A stretch of 29,764 bases of DNA. Source: Gp13-AA77 sp036521995 (GTDB lineage: Bacteria > Acidobacteriota > Terriglobia > UBA7540). The stretch is from the NCBI GenBank assembly GCA_036521995.1, contig DATDGR010000043.1, positions 1-29,764 of the forward strand. Reading direction: 5' to 3'. Below, piece by piece: positions 22,705 through 29,764 of this stretch. A program made the translations under genes and the position numbers. The notes beneath the pieces were generated by a model. It searched no databases. It was not told where the DNA came from and saw only the letters and a list, made by a program, of their open reading frames with translations. The first letter of the stretch is position 1. Each line of letters starts with the position of its first letter.

Positions 22705-23579
22705 GATGCCGACGGGCGAAGCCGCGAGGTGCGCAGTGTGCTGAGCCTGTTGTGACCTGGGAGGTCGTGAGCCCGCAATCGAAAGCGCAGCCTCAACCCC
22801 TCGACGCGGCCCGGCGCCCGGTCCCACATCTATTCGGACGCTTTGACAAGATCAGAAAACGACTGCGGTCCGCGTCACGCGTCGCCTTCCTGCTCGACTT
22901 CGACGGAACTCTGGCACCCATTCGGCCGCGGCCCGAGCAGGTCTCTCTGGATGGGTCGACCGGGCAGACGCTGGCCCGATTGGCGCTGCATCCGCGAGTT
23001 CGGATCTGGATCATCAGCGGGCGCCAGCTGGCTGTTCTGCGCCGATTGGCGGACATCAAGGGCGTCAAGTACCTGGGCTTGCACGGATGGGAGGGACGAC
23101 ATCATCGGCCTTTGCCGGCGTCCAGCCAACGGACGATTCACCGGGCCAAGAAGCGCTTTCAGAGTGCGCTGGCTGGCGTGCCGGGAGTTTGGATCGAAGA
23201 CAAGGGGCCCGTCTTTGTCGTCCATTATCGCCAGGCTGGATCCGGAGACGTCTCCAGGGCGTGGAGAATTGTTCAAGAGTTGATGCACGAGCTGGGAGAC
23301 GCCTTTCGCCTCGTCGTGGGCAAGAAAATCTGGGAGATCTTTCCGCCTGAGGTCAAGGGCAAGGGTGAGGCCGCACGGTCGATCGCCAGTAGACAGCCTG
23401 CAGGCACGCTCGTGATCTACCTGGGCGACGACACCACCGACGAGGAAGCCTTTCGGGCCTTGCCCCGCGCCCTGACGGTGCGGGTGGGCCGCACCGCACG
23501 CACCAACGCAAACTTCCGGCTCAGGAATCCGGTCGAGGTCCGTCAGTTCCTGCGGAGAATCGAGAAGGGGCTGGCCTGA
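22698..23579 (+). CDS. otsB: Trehalose-6-phosphate phosphatase
   Basis: A HAD-superfamily phosphatase that removes phosphate from trehalose-6-phosphate, the second step after the upstream synthase. HAD motif I is LLDFDGTLAPI with catalytic D67 and D69. WIISGRQ (motif II region) and YLGLHGWEGR follow. Motif III/IV are the Lys in VGKKIWEIFPP and GDDTTDEEAF. All catalytic residues are present. The GTG start overlaps the synthase stop by seven bases, implying translational coupling, but the first 40 residues are unlike the family and a later start in the region 22740-22790 is possible. Length (293) is slightly above the usual 250-270 for that reason. It is followed by an inverted repeat and a convergent gene. 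Confidence 0.93.
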   Translation: MVRCRRAKPRGAQCAEPVVTWEVVSPQSKAQPQPLDAARRPVPHLFGRFDKIRKRLRSASRVAFLLDFDGTLAPIRPRPEQVSLDGSTGQTLARLALHPRVRIWIISGRQLAVLRRLADIKGVKYLGLHGWEGRHHRPLPASSQRTIHRAKKRFQSALAGVPGVWIEDKGPVFVVHYRQAGSGDVSRAWRIVQELMHELGDAFRLVVGKKIWEIFPPEVKGKGEAARSIASRQPAGTLVIYLGDDTTDEEAFRALPRALTVRVGRTARTNANFRLRNPVEVRQFLRRIEKGLA

Positions 23580-23649
23580 ATCGTCGCACTACGAGAGGTT
23601 CGCTCTCACGGCCCGGACAGTCGGGCGAGCTTCCGGAAAGATACGGACA

Positions 23650-23681
23650 GGGCGAGACCACCATTCTCGGCAGCCTCGCCC
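23650..23681. terminator. Inverted repeat between convergent otsB and OmpA-family genes
   Basis: GGGCGAG (23650-23656) pairs with CTCGCCC (23675-23681) across an 18-base loop in the 149-bp convergent gap. No T tract on either side; it may be a weak bidirectional terminator. Confidence 0.3.
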
Positions 23682-23728
23682 ACCTAGTGCAACAACCGAC
23701 GCCATCAAGACTCGTCTACCTCGGGCGG

Positions 23729-25318
23729 TCAGCGTGAGCCGCCAGACGCCATGGCGGTGGAGGTTACCTGGGTGCCGATCACGCTGCCGGACACGATCAT
23801 ATCCACACGGCGGTTGAGCTGCCGGCCCTCCGCCGTATCGTTCGAGGCAATGGGCTGGCCGGCGCCGAAGCCTTGCGCGCTGATCGAGTCCGGCGAACCA
23901 CCTTGTTGAACGAGGAAAATCCGCACGGCTTCAGCCCTCTTGTCGGAAAGGGTCTGGTTGGTTTCATCCCTGCCCGTGCTGTCGGTGTAGCCGTCTACCT
24001 CCAGCTTCAATCCAGGGTAGGCCAACAGGATGCCAGCCATTTTCGCGAGCGCCAGCTTGGCGTCGGCCTTCAGCTCATACCGGCCCGTAGCGAACAGGAC
24101 GTCCGACATTCGCACCACCAAGCCGCGTTGGGTGTCCTGTGTCTGCAGAATGGCATTGAGCTGTTTCAGCAATCTGGCGCGCATTTCCGCCGCTTGCTGT
24201 TCAGCCTGCTGGGCGCGTTGCTGGGCGTCTGCCGCCTGGACTTGAGCCTGATCGGCTTGAGCCTGAGCCTGTTGCTGGGCGGCCTGCGCCTGCTGCTGGG
24301 CGGCCTCGGCTTGAGCCTTTGCCTGGGCGTCGGCCTGGGCCTGCGCCTGAGCCTGGTCGGCCTGAGCTTGAGCCTGGGCCGCCTGGGCTTGAGCATCTTC
24401 TGCGCTCTTCTTCAGGTCGGCCTGATGATCGGCTTCAACCTTGTTGAGAGCGATGATGCGAGCGTCTTCGGCAATCTGGACGGCTTCGCGCGCGTTGGTG
24501 ATGATATCCTTCTTGTCGGCATGGCGCCTCGACTCCATCGCCTGAGCGTTCTGCAGATCGGTTTCGGCCTTGGCGAGCGTGTCCGAGGCTTTCTGCTCAG
24601 CGCCCACCCACTTGGCGATGCGGATGGCGTTCTCGGCCTCGTAAATGTCGAGAGGCGCCTCACCCTTGATCTCAAAAGGTGTTACTTCACCGCTGGCGAC
24701 ATTGACGGTGTATTGGCCGTGTTTCAACAGTTCGTACTTCGCGTCCACTTGCTCGATGGTCCCGGTAGTCTGGGGCAGGACCTGGTTTTCGGCCACCACC
24801 GTGTCGCTCGGACGAATGACAGCGAAGTAGGGTTCAGCCGTGACGATCAAGCCAAACGCTTGCAGATTTGTGGCCGCCACAACACTGGCGTTCCCGTCGC
24901 CATTCGGAATGATCTCGCCCAGATTCGACGGACGCCCATCCGGGGTTATGGCCCATAGAACATAGGTAAGATAGGGCGGGCCAAACTGGCTCGAGGCCGA
25001 GGTCAAGTGTTTGAACTCGGCGTGAATCCGGGTGGATCCTTGCTTGTTTTCTACCGTGGCCTTCCCTTGCGCTTTGGCCAGCAGGCTGGTGCCTTCAAAG
25101 CCGATCGGTGTGGACTCACGATTCCGGTAGTTGATGGCTTTGACGGTGCGGCCCACGACGGTGATCTTGAAAACCGCTACGATGCCGTCCGGGGTCCTGG
25201 CGTTATCGTGGGGCTCGGCTTGTGCCTGATCCTGGCTCTGATCCTGCGCGTCCTGCGCCCACAGTCCGAGGGAAAAGAGTGTTATCGCCAAAATGACTAT
25301 GAGAGAAGTTCTTCGCAT
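23729..25318 (-). CDS. OmpA-family peptidoglycan-binding protein with Ala/Gln coiled coil
   Basis: A 529-residue exported protein. The start at 25318 (MRRTSLIVILAITLFSLGLWAQ) is decided by the ribosome site: AGGAGG (complement of 25328-25333) lies nine bases before it, while the in-frame ATG at 25327 touches it. After the signal peptide (about 1-22) comes an acidic Gln-rich linker, then a beta-rich domain of about 200 residues (FKITVVGRTVKAINYRNRES, ANLQAFGLIVTAEPYFAV) without a name I can give. A coiled coil of about 150 residues follows, dominated by Ala-Gln repeats. The C-terminal OmpA domain (about 400-510) has DGYTDSTGRDETNQTLSDKRA and QLNRRVDM, carrying the Asp and Arg that grip diaminopimelate. 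It probably tethers an outer or periplasmic structure to the cell wall. Confidence 0.9.
   Translation of the reverse strand: MRRTSLIVILAITLFSLGLWAQDAQDQSQDQAQAEPHDNARTPDGIVAVFKITVVGRTVKAINYRNRESTPIGFEGTSLLAKAQGKATVENKQGSTRIHAEFKHLTSASSQFGPPYLTYVLWAITPDGRPSNLGEIIPNGDGNASVVAATNLQAFGLIVTAEPYFAVIRPSDTVVAENQVLPQTTGTIEQVDAKYELLKHGQYTVNVASGEVTPFEIKGEAPLDIYEAENAIRIAKWVGAEQKASDTLAKAETDLQNAQAMESRRHADKKDIITNAREAVQIAEDARIIALNKVEADHQADLKKSAEDAQAQAAQAQAQADQAQAQAQADAQAKAQAEAAQQQAQAAQQQAQAQADQAQVQAADAQQRAQQAEQQAAEMRARLLKQLNAILQTQDTQRGLVVRMSDVLFATGRYELKADAKLALAKMAGILLAYPGLKLEVDGYTDSTGRDETNQTLSDKRAEAVRIFLVQQGGSPDSISAQGFGAGQPIASNDTAEGRQLNRRVDMIVSGSVIGTQVTSTAMASGGSR
24190..24400 (-). repeat. Low-complexity Ala/Gln-coding repeat
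   Basis: Degenerate repeats of GCCTGAGCCTG-like units on the plus strand encode alternating AQAQAQ and AQQQAQA heptad-like runs inside the OmpA-family gene. The tract is prone to slippage and to long false ORFs on the other strand. Confidence 0.75.
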
Positions 25319-25743
25319 CGGATTCATCCTCCTGTGCCACGTTACTCGTGTGATTCTGGGCGCCGGGCCGCGACCATGCGAATCGACCACTCTCCCTCGG
25401 CAAACCCGAGAGTTGACATCGTGGGGTTGCCGAAGGATTGTGGTACGCCGAAATCAAGGTGCACTACGCGGCGCGACGGCTCATCGTGAACAGAGTGTCG
25501 TGAAGTAGCCTGCAGACGCGTCCGGAGGCTTCACGAACCTCGCGATACTCCATCGCAGTTGACTCTCGCACTCCAATTGCCGAATGGCGGCGACGCGCCA
25601 CAACTCCCCGGATTTCAAGGGCATAGGAGCGGAAGCAAGATGACCGTAAAGCCGGATGCGGTGGGAAGAAATTACGTGGTCACAGGCTGAGCGCCTGCAC
25701 AACAAATTCGCGGTCTTGAGCTTTGCAAGCCATTAAGGAGGAT
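25319..25743. other. Gene-free stretch between the OmpA-family gene and the tRNA-Asn scar
   Basis: No supported gene. It holds the OmpA ribosome site, an imperfect inverted repeat near 25502-25533 (GAAG-GCCT against AGGCTTC around the palindrome GACGCGTC), and no clear promoter. Confidence 0.4.
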
Positions 25744-25788
25744 TGGCTCCTCGGCCTGGACTCGAACCAGGAACCCTTCGGTTAACAG
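25744..25788 (-). other. 3' fragment of tRNA-Asn(GTT): putative attachment-site scar
   Basis: Read on the minus strand, the fragment begins in the anticodon loop (CTGTTAACC), continues with a T arm CCTGG-TTCGAGT-CCAGG and ends CCGAGGAGCCA, the 3' acceptor strand, discriminator G and CCA of tRNA-Asn. The bases upstream of the anticodon loop do not pair as an anticodon stem, and no D arm or 5' acceptor strand (TCCTCGG expected) follows. A tRNA 3' half starting at the anticodon loop is the classic remainder at one end of an element integrated by a tyrosine recombinase. Confidence 0.75.
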
Positions 25789-25917
25789 ATGCCCGACACG
25801 ACATTGTGACTGGTTGCGACGGCGTACTGTCCTAGAACTCGATTCCTCTGAAAGCAGAATGGTTACAGCTGCACCTCTAGTTTGATCTGGGGAGCCCTTT
25901 CCAGGGCCTCCGGGCGG

Positions 25918-25923
25918 TATGAT
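25918..25923 (+). promoter_or_regulatory. -10 box (TATGAT) and preceding hairpin at the transposase start
   Basis: TATGAT ends seven bases before the ATG at 25930, so an mRNA from it would be leaderless. A hairpin (GGAG-CCCT / AGGG-C-CTCC, 25891-25911) occupies the -35 region, and no -35 match is present. Confidence 0.35.
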
Positions 25924-25929
25924 GACACC

Positions 25930-26745
25930 ATGCGTCTGGCACTTGATCCCTTTCGGCTCTTATTGATTTCCCTCGCTGGCTGGCTGAACCAACACCAGCA
26001 AGATGTCGTCGACTATCTTCAGGAAGAGAATCGCGTATTGCGCGAACAACTCGGCGGCGAGCGGCTGGGGTTTAACGACGACCAGCGCCGACGGCTGGCG
26101 GTGAGGGCCAAGAGACTGGGCAGGCGTGTGCTTCAGGAACTGACCACCCTGGTGACGCCCGTCACTTTGATGGCCTGGCACCGCCGGCTGATCGCTCAAA
26201 AGTATGATGGCAGCCAGAAACGAGGCCCGGGCCGTCCACCCGCCCGGGAAGAGATCCGGCAATGGGTGGTCCGCATGGCCACCGAGAATCGGGAATGGGG
26301 CTATCGAAGAACCCAAGGTGCATTGGCTAATCTGGGTCATGCGCTTGCGCGGGGCACGATCGCCAACATTCTGAAGGAGCACGGACTCGAACCCGCACCG
26401 GAGCGCAAGCGCCAGACCACCTGGAAGGAATTTTTGTCTCGACACCGGGAACTAATCGCGGCGGCCGATTTCTTCACCATCGAGGCCTGGACGCGTCAGG
26501 GTTTGACGAGATTTCTGGTGCTCTTCCTGATCGATCTGTCGAGTCGTAAGGTTCAAATCGCCGGAGTGACGCGGGAGGCGAATGGCGTTTGGATGAGTCA
26601 GGTCTCCCGCAACCTGCTTGACGCTGAGGAAGGCTTCCTGATCGGGAATCGATATTTGATCCATGATCGGGACCCGCTGTTTTACGGCGGAGTTCTTGAA
26701 AATCATCGAGGCCAGCGGGATCGAATCGGCCGCCTTGCCCCTTGA
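25930..26745 (+). pseudogene. DDE (rve/integrase-core) transposase, frameshifted and 3'-truncated
   Basis: From ATG 25930 the protein opens MRLALDPFRLLLISLAGWL, the start I expect for a transposase group common in soil bacteria. An N-terminal helix-turn-helix part (ENRVLREQLGGERLGFNDDQRRRL, TPVTLMAWHRRL) and a basic linker follow. The RNase H-like core has the first Asp in AAADFFTIEAW and the second in LIHDRDPLF. At CTGTTTTACGG (about 26676) one extra T breaks the frame; the other frame continues TAEFLKIIEASGIESAALP, which fits the family. The third acidic residue region (normally a PRSPNLNAYAERF-like string) is missing because the sequence ends at a junction near 26740 with the C-terminus of a serine recombinase read on the opposite strand. 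Catalysis is impossible without that Glu. Confidence 0.8.
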
Positions 26746-27445
26746 TCAGCTTCGCATCCCGGAGCGGTTCATATAGGGAGCTGGCTTTCAGACTGTCATA
26801 ACGGTGCTTTCGTAAAATTCCTTTTCGCCCCCAGTTATGAATCGTCGAGGGCGTGACATTCACCCGTTCACTCATTTCCGTGGCTGTCAGCATGCCTTTT
26901 GCCCGGAGGCGTTGGTAGCGACTGTTGAGGTGGAACGCCCTGCGGATACGGGCAATCTTTTTAAGGCTGAACAGTTGGCCTTGCCAAGTGCGGCAGGCTT
27001 GCTGATTCAGAATATCAGCAACCTCGCGATCACAGTAGTGATCGAGTAGGCGATCCACCTCGGCCACCACCTCAGGCTTGGTTTTACGGATCTGGGCGAT
27101 GGGCACCGGCCTCGGTAACACGAGGGTGCGCGTCATGCCCCCGCGGAGACGGACATGCGCCGTAATCACGTCGCTTTTCACTAAAGTCACGTCCTCGATG
27201 AGCAGGCGCAGCATGCGCTTGCGCTCACGAGGTTCTACGGACGGGTCACTCCAGAGCCGAGGGAAGTCGCTGCTGAGGGACAGAATCTGCCGCCGAGTCT
27301 CCTCATCCGCCCTCAGGCGTTGTTGCCGGCTGTAGCGATCGTACTCTTCCTGTGCTGCCGCATGAGCTTGCAGCTTCTGGTTCCATTCCGCCTCGAGGGC
27401 ATCCGCCACCAGTCGGTTGGCGGGATCAAATGTTGTTAACAACAT
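26728..27445 (-). pseudogene. C-terminal part of a large serine recombinase
   Basis: About 235 residues matching the C-terminal region of large serine recombinases of transposon type. The fragment starts FDPANRLVADALEAEWNQKL, then a coiled coil, PRERKRMLRLLIEDVTLVK, HVRLRGGMTRTLVLPRP, and a helical domain (EVDRLLDHYCDREVADILNQQ). A small MerR-like helix-turn-helix (TATEMSERVNVTPSTIHNWGRKGIL) follows. The catalytic serine domain and zinc ribbon, normally about 400 residues, are absent. The 5' break is at the perfect palindrome at 27422-27453. The 3' end runs into the truncated transposase after KGQGG, near the natural end of such proteins; the further ORF to 26474 is just antisense of the transposase. 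Confidence 0.75.
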
Positions 27446-27453
27446 TTGATCCC
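27422..27453. repeat. Perfect 32-bp palindrome
   Basis: GGGATCAAATGTTGTT (27422-27437) is followed directly by its exact reverse complement (27438-27453), centred on GTTAAC. One arm codes for the serine recombinase residues TFDP; the other is its mirror image. It marks the point where the recombinase fragment loses its upstream part. Confidence 0.95.
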
Positions 27454-27521
27454 TTATGTCACCTTGATATAAATGTGGCGTCGAATGGTGCCAGACCCTG
27501 AAATTAGGGCTACACCCATTT

Positions 27522-27551
27522 TTTACACAACATTAGATTCCCTCCTATAGT
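27522..27551 (+). promoter_or_regulatory. Candidate promoter of the tyrosine recombinase pair
   Basis: TTTACA (27522-27527), an 18-bp spacer and TATAGT (27546-27551), 40 bp before the ATG at 27592. GGAGG lies about nine bases before that ATG. Confidence 0.55.
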
Positions 27552-27591
27552 CGGGCCGTAGCTTCATTCGAATCCATTTGGAGGTCCGACT

Positions 27592-28848
27592 ATGTTCGAT
27601 CAACTTTTCACGTCTGTGCGGGCGCTGGAGCGTTATTCCAGCGGTCCGCTGTTGGAAGAGCGGCTCCGCTACCTTGCTCATTGCGCTGCGCAGGGGAGCA
27701 CGCGGAGCTCTCTCCGTCTCATCGCGCAACATCAGCTGTCTCTCGTCGATTACTTGCACTTGCAAACAGCCGACTCGGTCACTGTCGAGCAGATCCATGC
27801 GGCGACCGATTTGTGGGTCTGCCGTCAACCCCAACCTCATAGTCACAATGTGACAGATTTCCGGTACGGGAGGATGCGCTTCATCTCTGACGCCAAGCAA
27901 TGGCTCAGCTTCCTCGGTCGTCTGCGCCGGCCCGAAGTCCCGAGACGTCCCTACACGCACCTGATCGAGGAGTATGCCGATTATGTACTTCAGGAAAGGG
28001 GGTTATCCCGGTACACCGTCCGCACCCGCTGCTGGTACCTGGAACAGTTCCTTGGTCGCTTCTGGCAGGATCATCGATGCTTTCGCGAGATCTCCATCGC
28101 CGCCATCGATGCTGCTGTTGCGCGCAAGGGCGACCAGCATGGCTACGCACGGACATCGATCAAAGGTTACACTGGCGCCCTACGCTCTTTCTTCCGCTAC
28201 GCCGAGCAACGCGGGTGGTGCACTCCCGGTCTAGCCGCGGCGATCATGTCGCCGCGCCTGTTCGCGGATGAGGGACTACCCAAAGGCCCGTCCTGGACAG
28301 ACGTGCAGCGCTTGCTCACTAGCACCGAAGGCGATCAACCCAAGAACATCCGCGATCGCGCCATTATCATGCTGTTCGCTGTTTACGGGATGCGCGTGGG
28401 TGAGGTCCACACTCTGAGACTGCAGGACTTGGACTGGGAGAAGGAACTAATCCATGTTACCCGTCCCAAGTCACGACGTCAGCAATTGTATCCACTCACG
28501 TACACCGTGGGGGAAGCAATTCTCCATTACCTGAAGAAGGTCCGGCCGCGCGTTCTCCATCGTGAAGTCTTCTTGACCCTGAAAGCGCCCTTCCGACCCT
28601 CCAGTTGCGGTTCGCTCTATGACGTTGTGAGTGATCGCTTGCAGGCACTGAACGTATCTCTGAACCACCGTGGGCCGCATTCTTTGCGGCATGCCTGTGC
28701 CACACGCCTTCTCGCCGAGGGCTTGTCGATGAAAGAGATTGGTGACCATCTCGGGCACCAAAAAACGGATACCACACGGGTATACGCCAAAGTGGACCTC
28801 GCGGGCCTGCGGCAAGTGGCCGAGTTCAACCTGGGAGGCCTGCTATGA
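27592..28848 (+). CDS. Tyrosine recombinase/integrase (RitA-like, first of a tandem pair)
   Basis: A 418-residue site-specific recombinase of the XerC/XerD type. The N-terminal 115 residues are an extra helical region, followed by a SAM-like core-binding domain (about 122-215, YADYVLQERGLSRYTVRTRCWYL). The catalytic domain has all six residues: R268 (YGMRVGEV), K293 (RPKSRR), H363 and R366 (HSLRHACATRL), H389 (LGHQK) and Y398 (TTRVYAKVD). It should be active. GGAGG precedes the ATG. The next recombinase overlaps by four bases (ATGA). Size and tandem arrangement fit RitA of RIT ('recombinases in trio') elements, but this assignment is from memory and the third member is not seen. Confidence 0.9.
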   Translation: MFDQLFTSVRALERYSSGPLLEERLRYLAHCAAQGSTRSSLRLIAQHQLSLVDYLHLQTADSVTVEQIHAATDLWVCRQPQPHSHNVTDFRYGRMRFISDAKQWLSFLGRLRRPEVPRRPYTHLIEEYADYVLQERGLSRYTVRTRCWYLEQFLGRFWQDHRCFREISIAAIDAAVARKGDQHGYARTSIKGYTGALRSFFRYAEQRGWCTPGLAAAIMSPRLFADEGLPKGPSWTDVQRLLTSTEGDQPKNIRDRAIIMLFAVYGMRVGEVHTLRLQDLDWEKELIHVTRPKSRRQQLYPLTYTVGEAILHYLKKVRPRVLHREVFLTLKAPFRPSSCGSLYDVVSDRLQALNVSLNHRGPHSLRHACATRLLAEGLSMKEIGDHLGHQKTDTTRVYAKVDLAGLRQVAEFNLGGLL

Positions 28849-29592
28849 AACTCAAGAAACTGATCGCTCAGTACGTAGCATTTCGGAAGTCGATGGGAGA
28901 GGATTTTGAAAGCGCCGAGAGCTTGCTGAAAACCTTTTCCCGCCGCATGGGATTAAACATCGACTTGAGCAAAGCCCGAGCCAAGCAGGTGCAGGTCTTC
29001 CTCGCCGGAGCCGGCCCCATCACTCATTACTGGCGCCGGAAGTACGACACGCTGCGTGGCCTCTACCGTTATGCGACCAGCCGGGGCCTCGTCACCGACA
29101 CACCGCTGCCGATCAGCGTGCCCAAGATGCCCGAGCGTTTCGTGCCCTACATTTACACTCGTGACGAACTGCGCCGGCTCTTAGACTCCACCGCTTGCTT
29201 TCCGAAATACCCTCGTAAACTTCAGGCCCATACGTTGCGAGCGATTCTGCTGCTGCTCTATGGCGCGGGCTTACGGGTTAGCGAGGCGGTGGCTCTCACC
29301 TTGGAAGATGTCGATCCATCAGGTGCCGTGATTACTATCCGCGACGCGAAATTCAACAAGACGAGACTTGTGCCCCTGGGGCTCGAGTTAAATCAGGTCA
29401 TGGTGAAATATGCTGCGAGCCGAAACGAGGCTGGCCACGCGCAAACTGGCACCACACCGTTCTTCGTCTTGCGTCGGGGCGGCTCGGTATCGGTTCAACT
29501 CGTCGAACAGAGATTCAAATACCTGCGCGAGCACGCCGGTATCAGCCGTACTGATGGCGCGCGCTATCAGCCGCGGCTTCATGATCTGAGAC
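28845..29592 (+). pseudogene. Second tyrosine recombinase (RitB-like), truncated before the catalytic tyrosine
   Basis: Starts at the ATGA overlap with the upstream gene, so the two are translationally coupled. The core-binding domain (about 1-90; LIAQYVAFRKSMGEDFESAESLLKTF) and the first part of the catalytic domain (R144 in GAGLRVSEAVALTLEDVD, K in DAKFNKTRLVPLG, HDLR at H246-R249) are intact. Directly after HDLR the sequence stops matching: the normal His/Trp and nucleophilic Tyr regions are absent and the frame ends at 29633 in repeat DNA. About 60-70 residues are missing compared with a full protein of about 310-330. It cannot cleave DNA on its own. Confidence 0.8.
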
Positions 29593-29595
29593 AGC

Positions 29596-29700
29596 ATGCC
29601 GACTCCCGGATTATGCCGACTCGGGCCCGATAGCTTTCCCCATCGTCCCATCTCGTGCAGGACTTCGCGCTCTGCCCTCGAATTGAAATCGGCATAATCC
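29596..29700. repeat. Cluster of ATGCCGACTC direct repeats and a 12-bp inverted repeat
   Basis: ATGCCGACTC occurs at 29596-29605 and again at 29613-29622, 17 bp apart. GGATTATGCCGA (29608-29619) is the exact reverse complement of TCGGCATAATCC (29689-29700). The cluster begins four bases after the recombinase homology breaks, so it is probably the end of another mobile unit or a recombination site. Confidence 0.7.
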
Positions 29701-29746
29701 TGCGCTCTTCTCTGAACTGGCTATTGGCCAGAAAAGGAGAAGACGA

Positions 29747-29764
29747 ATGCTGAAGAATTCTTTG
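29747..29764 (+). CDS. Start of an unidentified gene (3' partial)
   Basis: An AAAAGGAGA Shine-Dalgarno (about 29732-29740) stands six bases before ATG 29747, which opens MLKNSL and runs off the window. Too little is visible to name it. A hairpin-like CTGGCTATTGGCCAG lies just upstream (29717-29731). Confidence 0.45.

Larger units (their letters stand above)
25789..29764. mobile_element. Mobile-DNA mosaic, inferred interior of an element bounded by the tRNA-Asn scar
   Basis: Every identifiable gene from here to about 29.6 kb is a transposase or recombinase, most of them broken at abrupt junctions. The tRNA-Asn scar orientation (3' end to the left) puts host DNA on the left and the element on the right. 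The right boundary is outside the window or at the repeat cluster near 29.6 kb; I cannot decide. Confidence 0.5.

Noticed and set aside
21448..22827. A 459-codon minus-strand ORF
   Set aside because: Antisense of the trehalose synthase domain; no signals of its own.
24180..24410. CRISPR array or tandem repeat element
   Set aside because: The repeats are degenerate, have no unique spacers and are the codons of an Ala/Gln coiled coil.
26474..26727. Extension of the serine recombinase ORF beyond KGQGG
   Set aside because: The extra 85 residues are the antisense of the transposase and match nothing in the recombinase family; the open frame is accidental.

Overview
The window looks like a chromosomal piece of a GC-rich Gram-negative bacterium, most likely an Acidobacteriota member. 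The basis is family content rather than a marker gene. It holds three secreted von Willebrand A proteins of the acidobacterial 'VWFA-related' type, a relic of an orphan MacB/FtsX-type permease with the ADOP look, a secreted sedolisin (S53) protease, an OmpA-family protein with a signal peptide, and a merR gene followed directly by tRNA-Pro.

Positions 1-12.5 kb are ordered, mostly intact housekeeping DNA. They carry a UvrD-type helicase/nuclease (5' end outside the window) and rmuC, then a tiny minus-strand transcription unit with promoter, leader hairpin, Shine-Dalgarno, 11-codon ORF and terminator. Next come two convergent VWFA genes, rnr (RNase R) on the minus strand, tRNA-Leu(CAG), a third VWFA gene, merR, and two tRNA-Pro genes (GGG and CGG). 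Positions 12.5-14.6 kb, just after the second tRNA-Pro, are a graveyard. It contains a 5'-truncated PhnD-like binding protein, a frameshifted and 3'-truncated TusA/ferritin-like gene, and a frameshifted and truncated permease joined to it tail to tail.

Positions 14.9-25.3 kb are intact again: the S53 peptidase, a large secreted protein of unrecognised function with a textbook terminator, a stand-alone LON substrate-binding domain protein, a trehalose pair (otsA with an N-terminal membrane sensor plus HAMP module, then overlapping otsB), and a convergent OmpA-family gene. The trehalose pair would make trehalose-6-phosphate and dephosphorylate it. The fused sensor suggests synthesis is tied to a signal outside the inner membrane.

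From about 25.74 kb to the end the DNA is a mobile mosaic. It begins with a 45-bp 3' fragment of tRNA-Asn that reads like an attachment-site scar. After it come a frameshifted and truncated DDE transposase, the C-terminal third of a large serine recombinase whose start is cut at a perfect 32-bp palindrome, an intact tyrosine recombinase, and an overlapping second tyrosine recombinase that loses its catalytic tyrosine at a cluster of ATGCCGA repeats. The orientation of the tRNA scar predicts that host chromosome lies to its left, that the integrated element lies to its right, and that an intact tRNA-Asn lies beyond the window. I saw no CRISPR array, rRNA or obvious defence operon.
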